In this document: positions 58,087 through 64,000 of the stretch, in pieces
Numbering within the stretch: position 1 is the stretch's first letter
Layout: the number at the start of each line of letters is the position of its first letter
Assembly: GCA_948440265.1 (NCBI GenBank)
Contig: CAOJOK010000002.1
Coordinates: 62,001-126,000, forward strand
Direction: 5' to 3'
DNA from: an uncultured Clostridia bacterium
Lineage (GTDB): Bacteria > Bacillota > Clostridia > Christensenellales > Pumilibacteraceae
Length of the DNA: 64,000 nt
Notes under the pieces: generated by a model
The model's input: the letters and a program-made list of their open reading frames with translations, nothing else
What the model was told of the DNA's origin: nothing
Database searches by the model: none
Made by a program: the position numbers and the translations under genes

Positions 58087-58100
58087 TATTAAAAGATTGA

Positions 58101-58136
58101 AAAGGCGAAGAATATAAAATTCTTCGCCTTTTAATT
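58101..58136 (+). terminator. Bidirectional terminator
   Basis: A 13-bp stem AAAGGCGAAGAAT / ATTCTTCGCCTTT followed by TAATTT; A residues on the left allow use from the other side. Confidence 0.82.
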
Positions 58137-58188
58137 TAACGGTAAGTAGTGATTTCAGTGAAATAATTTGACTATAAATTGCAATCGG

Positions 58189-58764
58189 TCAATAGTTTAA
58201 TAATCGTCCGTTATCGTTCCATTCCCCAAACATTATGCCCTTTCTTGTGTTCTCGATAAATTTTTGCAATCGACTATTGAATAACTCGGGTTGTTTTTTC
58301 TTTATTTGAATTGTGTCTATTCGTACCCGTCGATATAAAGGCGGAAAATCATTAAAATTTTGCCATACCGCTTTATCTGCTTTCAACGCCGTTAGTATTT
58401 CGCTATCTATTACAAAACCGTCTGCCGACATATCGGGCAAAACGGCGCGTCCTGCTTCCGTCATAAGCCCCAATTTTTCCAGCCGTCTGCAACGCTCTTT
58501 ATTGAGTTCCGACCATAAACTTTTTTTCTTTCGTGGCGCTAATTTTTGAGCGGTTATTCCGTTTTCAAGCGTTTTGGTAGTGCTGTCTATCCAACCGTAA
58601 CACATTGCTTCTTCAACTGCGTCTATATACCAAAATGTATTATCGTTTTGCGGTCTGCCGCGCTTTACAATAACCCAACATTCGCTTTCTATATCATAAT
58701 TTTCCGCAAGCCAAACCCGCAATTCATTTCGATTTTTTACAGTTAAAAGATTTTTAGGTTGCAT
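58189..58764 (-). CDS. YdeI/OmpD-associated family protein
   Basis: A 191-residue protein. 'ELRVWLAENYDIESECWVIVKRG', 'FWYIDAVEEAMCYGWIDSTTKTL', 'PRKKKSLWSELNKERCRRLEKLGLMTEAGRAVLP' and a C-terminal 'RKGIMFGEW' segment are characteristic. Members are linked to bacteriocin and peptide resistance in enteric bacteria; the reaction is unknown. GGAG precedes ATG 58764. It starts a run of small stand-alone enzymes. Confidence 0.9.
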   Translation of the reverse strand: MQPKNLLTVKNRNELRVWLAENYDIESECWVIVKRGRPQNDNTFWYIDAVEEAMCYGWIDSTTKTLENGITAQKLAPRKKKSLWSELNKERCRRLEKLGLMTEAGRAVLPDMSADGFVIDSEILTALKADKAVWQNFNDFPPLYRRVRIDTIQIKKKQPELFNSRLQKFIENTRKGIMFGEWNDNGRLLNY

Positions 58765-58786
58765 TTTATCTCCGATAAATTGTAAT

Positions 58787-59269
58787 TTATTTGTTTATCG
58801 TTTCAATATTACAACCGTTACGCTTGTAATAGTCTAACATTTCGGGTATTTTCTTTTTATCATAACTTGTAATGCAATCGGATAGAACGTGTACAATATA
58901 GCCATTCTTTGCCATATTGTAGCAAGTCGATTTTACGCAAGCAACCGCGTCTGCCCCTGCGATATAAAATTCTTTAATTTCGTTTTTGCTTATAAAATGG
59001 GCAAATGCTTCGCTTGTAAGCGCGTTGCCTTTGCTTTTAACAAATATATTGTCGGAAACGATTTTCATATCGGCTACCAATTCCGCGCCACGCGTATCGG
59101 GTTTGAATGTTCGTGTACCCGCCGACAAGTTATTGTGCTTGATATAGACGACTGGTATATTATTTGCAACTGCCCATTCAATAGCAGAATTGATATTGCC
59201 GATTACTTCTTTGTAGTTTTTCGTTATATCGTTTTGAATATCTATAACGACTAATGCTTTGTTTTCCAT
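58787..59269 (-). CDS. Isochorismatase-like cysteine hydrolase
   Basis: A 160-residue protein with 'ALVVIDIQNDIT' (catalytic Asp), 'VYIKHNNL', the Lys in 'VKSKGNALTSEAFAHFI', and 'FYIAGADAVACVKSTCYNMAKNG' where the catalytic Cys is expected. The fold hydrolyses amides or vinyl ethers such as nicotinamide or isochorismate; the substrate is not predictable. AAGGAG lies before ATG 59269. Confidence 0.9.
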   Translation of the reverse strand: MENKALVVIDIQNDITKNYKEVIGNINSAIEWAVANNIPVVYIKHNNLSAGTRTFKPDTRGAELVADMKIVSDNIFVKSKGNALTSEAFAHFISKNEIKEFYIAGADAVACVKSTCYNMAKNGYIVHVLSDCITSYDKKKIPEMLDYYKRNGCNIETINK

Positions 59270-59299
59270 TTGTTACTCCTTGTTAAATTGTAATTTGAA

Positions 59300-59707
59300 T
59301 TACTTTATATTCGGCTTTCTTTTTATAAATAGTAACTTCTTCAAATCTTCTGTTATTGAATTATTTGTTATATCAAACATAACCCATTTTCCATCGTGAA
59401 ATGTTTCCGCATTGTCGTAGGTTTCCGATACTTCCGATGAAAGTTCACTTCTTATTTCTTCAAATCTCATTCTTTCGTCTTTACCGAAAATTATCATAAA
59501 ACCCAATTTATTTTCCTTAAAATAAAACGCACATAATGTTTTTCCGCCTTTTCTGAACTTATATTCATAAGTCCATTTTTTGCCGCCGTTATTCCATACT
59601 TGTTCCATATCGTATAGCTTTGTTATTTCATTGACAATATCATAAAAAATACCGACCTTATCCACGCCCACTAATTTTTCGAGTTCTTCTTTTTTCGTGT
59701 TTTCCAT
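59300..59707 (-). CDS. DUF3788-like protein
   Basis: A 135-residue protein. 'WTYEYKFRKGGKTLCAFYFKENKLGFMIIFGKDERMRFEEI' and 'FHDGKWVMFDITNNSITEDLKKLLFIKRKP' match the DUF3788 pattern, a small cytoplasmic domain of unknown role often found near DUF3795. The frame is open upstream, but ATG 59707 fits the family. It lies 22 bases after the DUF3795 gene. Confidence 0.82.
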   Translation of the reverse strand: MENTKKEELEKLVGVDKVGIFYDIVNEITKLYDMEQVWNNGGKKWTYEYKFRKGGKTLCAFYFKENKLGFMIIFGKDERMRFEEIRSELSSEVSETYDNAETFHDGKWVMFDITNNSITEDLKKLLFIKRKPNIK

Positions 59708-59729
59708 AGTCAAATTCTCTATAAAATCG

Positions 59730-60074
59730 CTATTTAGTCTTGCTATTTGTAAGGTTATCGGTTGCTTCCGGACTGTTTGCAAAAATTTCGCCCACAGTCT
59801 TACAATTTCCGACATTAGCGCAATCGGCGCAAGTTTCATATTCTTTTTGGTACGCACATTTTCTAACGGCGCAAAGATTCTCGCAAAAGTATGTTTTAGC
59901 CCCTTGCGCTTTGCACCCATAGCAGTTTATCATCTCGGGTAAAATTTCCACGCCGTTAAGCTCGCTCCACAGTTTTGCCGTTTTTGCCCTCAACGCGTCG
60001 TCGTTGTTGACGGTAGCGATATAAGCATCGCATTTATCGCAATCAAGACCGCAATATCCGATTCTGTTTTTCAT
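59730..60074 (-). CDS. DUF3795 cysteine-rich protein
   Basis: A 114-residue protein with 'IGYCGLDCDKCDAYIAT', 'INCYGCKAQG', 'YFCENLCAVRKCAYQK' and 'CADCANVGNC', twelve cysteines in the DUF3795 arrangement, likely binding zinc or an Fe-S cluster. It overlaps the VOC gene by four bases and precedes DUF3788, so the three form one small operon. Confidence 0.88.
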   Translation of the reverse strand: MKNRIGYCGLDCDKCDAYIATVNNDDALRAKTAKLWSELNGVEILPEMINCYGCKAQGAKTYFCENLCAVRKCAYQKEYETCADCANVGNCKTVGEIFANSPEATDNLTNSKTK

Positions 60075-60541
60075 TTAGAATAATCTCCTATACACTGCTT
60101 AACATAATCAAAGGGAACGTCCATACGTTTCGCAACTTGTTCGACAGTCATACCCGTGTCAATAAAACGTTTGCATACGGATACCATATTTTCTCCGACT
60201 TCTATAACATTTTTATCAATGTCATAAAAGCGAATTACACGTTGCCCCCAAGAATGTTCTTTGACATTGTGAATATATTTAATATCCAACCCTTTTAGTC
60301 TGTCGATAAAATCATCGAAATTATCTTCTTCGAAATATAGTTCAAAATTATTTCCGCCGAAATTTATATCTCGCTTTTCTATAAAATCTTTGTATGAAGA
60401 TAATGTTTGTAATGCTACGCCGCCCGTCAAAGTCTTATTTGCTCCAAAATCCGCAACAATTTCTAAGCCGAGTACATTTTTATAGAAATCAACTGCTTTG
60501 TCTATATCGGACACAACAAGCATTGTACTGACAAATTTCAT
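60071..60541 (-). CDS. VOC/glyoxalase-family protein
   Basis: A 156-residue protein. A bleomycin-resistance/dioxygenase (VOC) domain ('STMLVVSDIDKAVDFYKNVLGLEIVADFG', 'WGQRVIRFYDIDKNVIEVGE') is followed by a short C-terminal HTH-like tail ('TGMTVEQVAKRMDVPFDYVKQCIGDY'). Such proteins bind a metal or drug; the activity is unknown. First gene of the operon with DUF3795 and DUF3788. Confidence 0.9.
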   Translation of the reverse strand: MKFVSTMLVVSDIDKAVDFYKNVLGLEIVADFGANKTLTGGVALQTLSSYKDFIEKRDINFGGNNFELYFEEDNFDDFIDRLKGLDIKYIHNVKEHSWGQRVIRFYDIDKNVIEVGENMVSVCKRFIDTGMTVEQVAKRMDVPFDYVKQCIGDYSK

Positions 60542-60657
60542 TTACACCTCGCTAAATTACTGTTTATCTTTCAGTATTATATAACAATCAGTCTAAAAAG
60601 TAAAATAAAAAGCGTGCTTACACTGCTTTGAATGTAAGACCGAATATAGGACAAACC

Positions 60658-60685
60658 AAAGAAAAACCACCGCTACGGGTGGTTT
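60658..60685 (-). terminator. tRNA-Thr terminator
   Basis: Stem AAACCACC / GGTGGTTT with a six-base loop, then TTCTTTGGTTT on the minus strand. Confidence 0.75.
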
Positions 60686-60688
60686 CTT

Positions 60689-60764
60689 TGGAGCTGCTAC
60701 CGGGACTCGGACCCGGGACCTCGTCCTTACCAAGGACGTGCTCTACCTACTGAGCCATAGCAGC
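60689..60764 (-). tRNA. tRNA-Thr(GGT)
   Basis: Cloverleaf with acceptor GCTGCTA / TAGCAGC, anticodon stem CGTCC/GGACG and loop TTGGTAA (anticodon GGT), T-arm CCGGGTCCGAGTCCCGG, encoded CCA. The T-loop reads TCC rather than TTC. Confidence 0.95.
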
Positions 60765-60802
60765 ATAATTTCAAGACGAAATATTTATATCGGTACGGGC
60801 GG

Positions 60803-60899
60803 TTTTGCCGATTGCAAATACGCACCATTAACGCGAAAATGAAACTTATCTTTCCGCAGAATTGTGACGCGACATTGTATGCAAAGTCACGCTATTGGT
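60803..60899 (-). repeat. tRNA-tail element, copy 2
   Basis: It begins at the 3' CCACCA of tRNA-Ala and extends about 90 bases towards tRNA-Thr. The two stem-loops and the tail GGTGCGTATTTGCAATCGG match the copy at 40194-40291; substitutions in the stems mostly keep pairing through G-T pairs. It would be part of the tRNA-Ala/tRNA-Thr transcript. Confidence 0.65.
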
Positions 60900-60971
60900 G
60901 GAGATAAGGGGATTCGAACCCCTGGCCTATACGATGCGAACGTATCGCGCTACCATCTGCGCTATATCCCC
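60896..60971 (-). tRNA. tRNA-Ala(CGC)
   Basis: Cloverleaf with acceptor GGGGATA / TATCTCC, anticodon stem ATACG/CGTAT and loop TTCGCAT (anticodon CGC), T-arm AGGGGTTCGAATCCCCT, encoded CCA. Confidence 0.95.
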
Positions 60972-61005
60972 AAACAAAGCCGACGAAAAATCGCCAAGCT
61001 TTATT

Positions 61006-61034
61006 ATTATATAAGTATTCCGAAAAAAATGCAA
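61006..61034 (-). promoter_or_regulatory. tRNA-Ala/tRNA-Thr promoter
   Basis: Minus strand: -35 TTGCAT, 17-base spacer, -10 TATAAT, about 35 bases before the tRNA-Ala 5' end. Confidence 0.65.
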
Positions 61035-61096
61035 GCAAATTACCGCGCTTTTATAAAAACGCTCTCATTTAATTTACAAAAGCAATCGGCTCTTTC

Positions 61097-61675
61097 CTAT
61101 ACCCTTTTTCCGTTTATAAACAAGGACAAAGCGATTACCGATATGGGCACTATTACCATTTGCAAGCAAAGCCCTACCAATCCCGTCTTAACCTGCGCCC
61201 AAGCGGCATAAGCGGACAGCGGCGACACGCTTTGGAAAGCAACCGCCAGCAAAAGAAATACCGTCCTGCCTGCCAATGCCGCCGTCAAAACCGCTAAAAA
61301 TGCCCACAAAGCGTTTTTCGATATCTTCTTTGAAAACAGTCCCGAGACGGTTGCAAACACTGCAAGTTCGGCAATCATATAAGGCAGTCTTGCCGCAACG
61401 GGCATAGGATTCCCAAAAGCCGCAGTTATGATAAAACTGACAATCGGCGAAAGAACGCCTATTCCCAATCCCCAATGCCAGCCGAGCAGACAACCGCCGA
61501 GCAGTACAGGCAAATACATCGGCAGCCACTGTGCGCCGCCTGCGGCGCCAAGCAGTGCGTGTACGATTTGCGGCAGGATAACCGCAAGCGCGACAATGCC
61601 GACCGACACAGCCGATTTGACCGTAATTTTTGTTTTTAAATCTGCATTTCTTCTTGAAAGAACCGCATCAATCAT
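61097..61675 (-). CDS. ECF-transporter substrate-binding (S) component
   Basis: A 192-residue protein with about six membrane helices. 'GAQWLPMYLPVLLGGCLLGWHWGLGIGVLSPIVSFI' is the conserved segment of energy-coupling-factor S proteins that capture vitamins or related small molecules. The EcfA/EcfT energizing module is not in the window, so a shared (group II) module is likely. Substrate not predictable. It follows the Fe-S aldo/keto reductase by 14 bases, and AAGGAG precedes ATG 61675. Confidence 0.85.
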   Translation of the reverse strand: MIDAVLSRRNADLKTKITVKSAVSVGIVALAVILPQIVHALLGAAGGAQWLPMYLPVLLGGCLLGWHWGLGIGVLSPIVSFIITAAFGNPMPVAARLPYMIAELAVFATVSGLFSKKISKNALWAFLAVLTAALAGRTVFLLLAVAFQSVSPLSAYAAWAQVKTGLVGLCLQMVIVPISVIALSLFINGKRV

Positions 61676-61689
61676 ATTTATGTAACTCC

Positions 61690-62820
61690 TTATTTAAGTC
61701 TGTCGGAAAAGTCTTTCATCATCTCCGATATTTTTATCTGCTGGGGGCACACTTTTTCACAACTGCGGCAGCCTATGCAGGCGCTCGGCTTTTTATCGTC
61801 GGCAAGCGTTCCGACCACCATAGGCGCAATAAAGCCGCCGCCCGTGAAACGGTGCTCGTTGTAAAGCCCGATAAGCTCCGGAATGGCAAGCCCTTTCGGA
61901 CAATGGCTTGTGCAATATCTGCACGCCGTACACGGCAAAGACGATTTCTTGACCATAGCGTCGGCAATACCCAAAAGCGCCGCGTTTTCTTCTTCCGATA
62001 AAGGTTTGTCTTTGGCAAACGTCGCTATGTTTTCCTTGACCTGCGTCATATCCGACATTCCCGAAAGTATCATTTTCACTTGCGGCAAGCCCTGCAAAAA
62101 TCTGAACGCCCACGCAGGCGTATTTTCTTTCGGGCGCAAAGTTTTCAATTTCTTTTCGTCGTCGTCCGCGAGTTTAGCCAGCTTTCCGCCGCGCAAAGGC
62201 TCCATTACCCACACGGGAATATTGTGCTCGGACAATAGTTCATACTTCTCCTTGCCGTTTTGGAACGTCCAATCGAGATAGTTGATTTGAAGCTGCCCGA
62301 ACTCCATATAATCGCCGTACACTTTTAAAAACCGCTTTATAACGTCCATATCGCCGTGTGCCGAAAAGCCGAGATGTTTTATTCTTCCGTTTGCTTTCTG
62401 TTTCTTGAAATATTCCAGCGTGCCGTACTTCTCGTCCAGATATGCGTCGATATTCATTTCGCAGACGTTGTGAATGAGATAGAAATCAAAATAGTCGACT
62501 TTGCATTTTTCAAGCTGCTTTTTGAATATCTCCTCCGACTTTCCCATATTGGACAAATCGTATCCGGGAAACTTGCTCGCAAGATAGAAACTGCCTCGGT
62601 CGTATTTCGACAGCAGTTTGCCCATAACAGACTCCGACTTGCCGTCGTGATAGCCCCACGCCGTGTCGTAATAGTTGACTCCGCTTTTCATTGCATATTC
62701 TATCATTTCCGCCGCCGCCTGCTCGTCAATGTCGCTGTACACGCCGTTTCGAATCGGAAGCCGCATACAGCCGAAGCCCAAGGCAGACAGTTTTATATCC
62801 TGAAATTGTCTGTATATCAT
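61690..62820 (-). CDS. Aldo/keto reductase with C-terminal ferredoxin domain
   Basis: A 376-residue protein. The AKR barrel holds 'VNYYDTAWGYHDG' (Asp, Tyr), 'FYLASKFPG' (Lys) and 'FYLIHNV' (His). A C-terminal domain has two 4Fe-4S motifs, 'CTACRYCTSHCPKG' and 'CIGCRSCEKVCPQQ'. Such fusions are common in anaerobic Clostridia and may take electrons from ferredoxin instead of NADPH. It leads the ECF-S gene. AAAGGAG precedes ATG 62820. Confidence 0.94.
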   Translation of the reverse strand: MIYRQFQDIKLSALGFGCMRLPIRNGVYSDIDEQAAAEMIEYAMKSGVNYYDTAWGYHDGKSESVMGKLLSKYDRGSFYLASKFPGYDLSNMGKSEEIFKKQLEKCKVDYFDFYLIHNVCEMNIDAYLDEKYGTLEYFKKQKANGRIKHLGFSAHGDMDVIKRFLKVYGDYMEFGQLQINYLDWTFQNGKEKYELLSEHNIPVWVMEPLRGGKLAKLADDDEKKLKTLRPKENTPAWAFRFLQGLPQVKMILSGMSDMTQVKENIATFAKDKPLSEEENAALLGIADAMVKKSSLPCTACRYCTSHCPKGLAIPELIGLYNEHRFTGGGFIAPMVVGTLADDKKPSACIGCRSCEKVCPQQIKISEMMKDFSDRLK

Positions 62821-62890
62821 ATCTTCTCCTTTACGATTTATTTCGAACCTGCCGATATCACTTTGATTATATCATATTTTCGTTGATAAA

Positions 62891-63634
62891 TCAAATATCT
62901 TTTCCTATTTGCGATTCGTCCACGTTCGGATTGACATATCGGTCTTTCTTTCGCTTTTTGCCGTAAACTATCGCTTTACTCGGGCAACGGTGATAGCACC
63001 CCAAACACGCCACGCATTTATCGTGAAATACTATTTTGCCGTTTGTAAACTCGATATTGTCGGACGGACAGACCGAAACGCACTTTCCGCACTGCGTGCA
63101 ATCGTCGGTCACGGAAAAGCCCCTGCCTATCAAATGCCAGTTGGATTTGTTTTTCAAATACTTTTCTTCTCTCGTTTTGCGCTCTTTGGGGACGGCGCTC
63201 TCACCCCGCTTGATTTTTTGTATAATATCGTCAATGCGCTTATCCGCCTTTTTCAAAGCGGCGTTCAAATAAAACTTCGGCACGGTAAAAGTAAGCGTGA
63301 AATTTTCCGGCATTTTCATTTTATATACGCCCTTAACGCTCAAGCCGCATTTCGTCGCATAACGGTATAATAAATAATCGGCGCCGCAAGCCATACCGCC
63401 GTAATTTTGAATTACGGTAAGCGTCTTGCTTTTGTCAAGCCGCGGCAGCAAGTCATAAACGTGCGCAGGCATACCGTAGGAATATATCGGCGTCACCAAA
63501 AACAATTCGTCGAATTCGCTTCCGTCCCCGTCGTATTTGGGGATATAGCGTATTTCTCCGCCGACCTGTTCGCGCAGTCTTTGCGCCATATACAAGCTGT
63601 TGCCCGTAGAACTGAAATACAATATACCGTTCAT
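62891..63634 (-). CDS. EFR1-family flavodoxin/ferredoxin fusion
   Basis: A 247-residue protein. The flavodoxin-like N-terminal domain 'ILYFSSTGNSLYMAQRL' contains the FMN-binding loop. A C-terminal 2x[4Fe-4S] ferredoxin has 'CTQCGKCVSVCPSDN' and 'CVACLGCYHRCPSKA'. It shuttles electrons between flavin and Fe-S partners in anaerobes; the specific partner is unknown. ATG 63634 (GGGAG upstream) is preferred over GTG 63640. Confidence 0.93.
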   Translation of the reverse strand: MNGILYFSSTGNSLYMAQRLREQVGGEIRYIPKYDGDGSEFDELFLVTPIYSYGMPAHVYDLLPRLDKSKTLTVIQNYGGMACGADYLLYRYATKCGLSVKGVYKMKMPENFTLTFTVPKFYLNAALKKADKRIDDIIQKIKRGESAVPKERKTREEKYLKNKSNWHLIGRGFSVTDDCTQCGKCVSVCPSDNIEFTNGKIVFHDKCVACLGCYHRCPSKAIVYGKKRKKDRYVNPNVDESQIGKDI

Positions 63635-63667
63635 AAACACATTCTCCCGAAAATTATAAAAACAATC

Positions 63668-64000
63668 TCACAGCAAAAACGCCAAAAGCGGCAATGTGAC
63701 TATCGAAGAAATCGTTCCCAAAAGGACCATATTCGCCGCGATATCCTGCCCTTCTCCGAGTATTTCCGCATAGTTCTGCACTACCGCCGCGACGGGACAG
63801 GCGCACATTATATACATACAGTACATAAGTTCGCGGTCGACGCGCAATAACATCAAAAGCCCCAGCGCGCACAACGGAAACACAATCTGATTGACCGCGA
63901 CGGCAAGATATTGCAGCGGATTTGTAAACAGGCTTTTGAATTTCATAGTGGCAAGCCGCATACCCATAACAAGCATACAGAGCGGCGTAGTCATTTTGCC
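63668..64000 (-). CDS. AEC-family permease, N-terminus beyond the window
   Basis: The frame is open to the window edge, giving the last 110 residues. 'TTPLCMLVMGMRL' is the typical start of the second half of auxin-efflux-carrier (AEC) permeases, and 'LMYCMYIMCACPVAAVVQNYAEILGEGQDIAANMVLLGTISSIVTLPLL' matches their C-terminal helices. It probably exports a carboxylate or similar metabolite. It ends 34 bases before the EFR1 gene, so the two may share a transcript. Confidence 0.85.
   Translation of the reverse strand, partial: GKMTTPLCMLVMGMRLATMKFKSLFTNPLQYLAVAVNQIVFPLCALGLLMLLRVDRELMYCMYIMCACPVAAVVQNYAEILGEGQDIAANMVLLGTISSIVTLPLLAFLL

Noticed and set aside
40194-60899. The two tRNA-tail elements as attL/attR of one 20-kb integrated element
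   Set aside because: They are in opposite orientation, so they cannot be the direct repeats that site-specific integration leaves. They are kept as a dispersed element.
60864-61211. A plus-strand frame crossing tRNA-Ala
   Set aside because: It runs antisense through a clear tRNA and its promoter and has no protein-like features.

Overview
The window looks like chromosome of an anaerobic, spore-forming Gram-positive bacterium of the Clostridia (Bacillota). The supporting signs are a YyaC-type sporulation protein, strong AGGAGG ribosome sites, many lipoproteins with bacterial Ig-like domains, a GHKL/LytTR two-component pair, ferredoxin-fused flavin enzymes, and no outer-membrane genes. By eye the base composition is mid-range (about 45-50% GC) for most of the window and clearly AT-richer from about 36 to 48 kb. 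The genus cannot be fixed from sequence reading alone. Nearly all genes run on the minus strand.

Region by region. 1-4 kb: a truncated Ig-like lipoprotein, then a dehydrogenase/LytTR regulator/GHKL kinase operon. 4-13.6 kb: a tight housekeeping operon read leftwards: Rho-like protein, pheA, secA, prfB, tsaD, mnmA, an MGMT-like protein and mrp. 13.7-15.2 kb: an ABC-F ATPase. 15.3-23.3 kb: a cell-surface block (two lipoproteins, two membrane proteins, a large permuted GH3 enzyme) with two homopolymer-C promoters and a duplicated 99-bp block. 23.5-24.6 kb: rpsI-rplM with a long leader. 24.7-36 kb: a beta-propeller-like lipoprotein, a GH2-like protein without catalytic residues, a CvpA protein, YyaC, a metal-site-less glycerol-1-phosphate-dehydrogenase-like protein and small regulators. 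36-38.6 kb: an ECF sigma cluster. 38.7-48.4 kb: an accessory region between ssrA (tmRNA) and two tRNA-Ser genes. It carries a restriction-methylation enzyme, its specificity subunit and a nuclease/helicase protein in one operon. 48.4-55.3 kb: an FtsZ-like protein, tRNA-Gly and a LysR-controlled redox operon. 55.6-64 kb: assorted small enzymes, two tRNAs, an ECF-transporter S component, two Fe-S redox proteins and the end of an AEC permease.

How the parts fit. Three themes recur. (1) Promoters share an extended -35 region, AAACGCTTGAC. In three of them the -35/-10 spacer holds 8, 9 or 11 consecutive C residues, so slippage could switch surface and membrane genes on and off. A fourth tract lies inside a lipoprotein gene. 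(2) Five proteins belong to well-known families but have lost signature catalytic or nucleotide/metal-binding residues: an MDR dehydrogenase, a Rho, a GH2, a G1P dehydrogenase and an FtsZ. (3) A structured element of about 97 bp occurs twice, once as the trailer of tRNA-Ala and once behind an orphan tRNA 3' end. The best candidate for an undescribed system is the three-gene restriction/specificity/nuclease-helicase operon at 43.4-48.0 kb. The phase-variable promoter set comes next.
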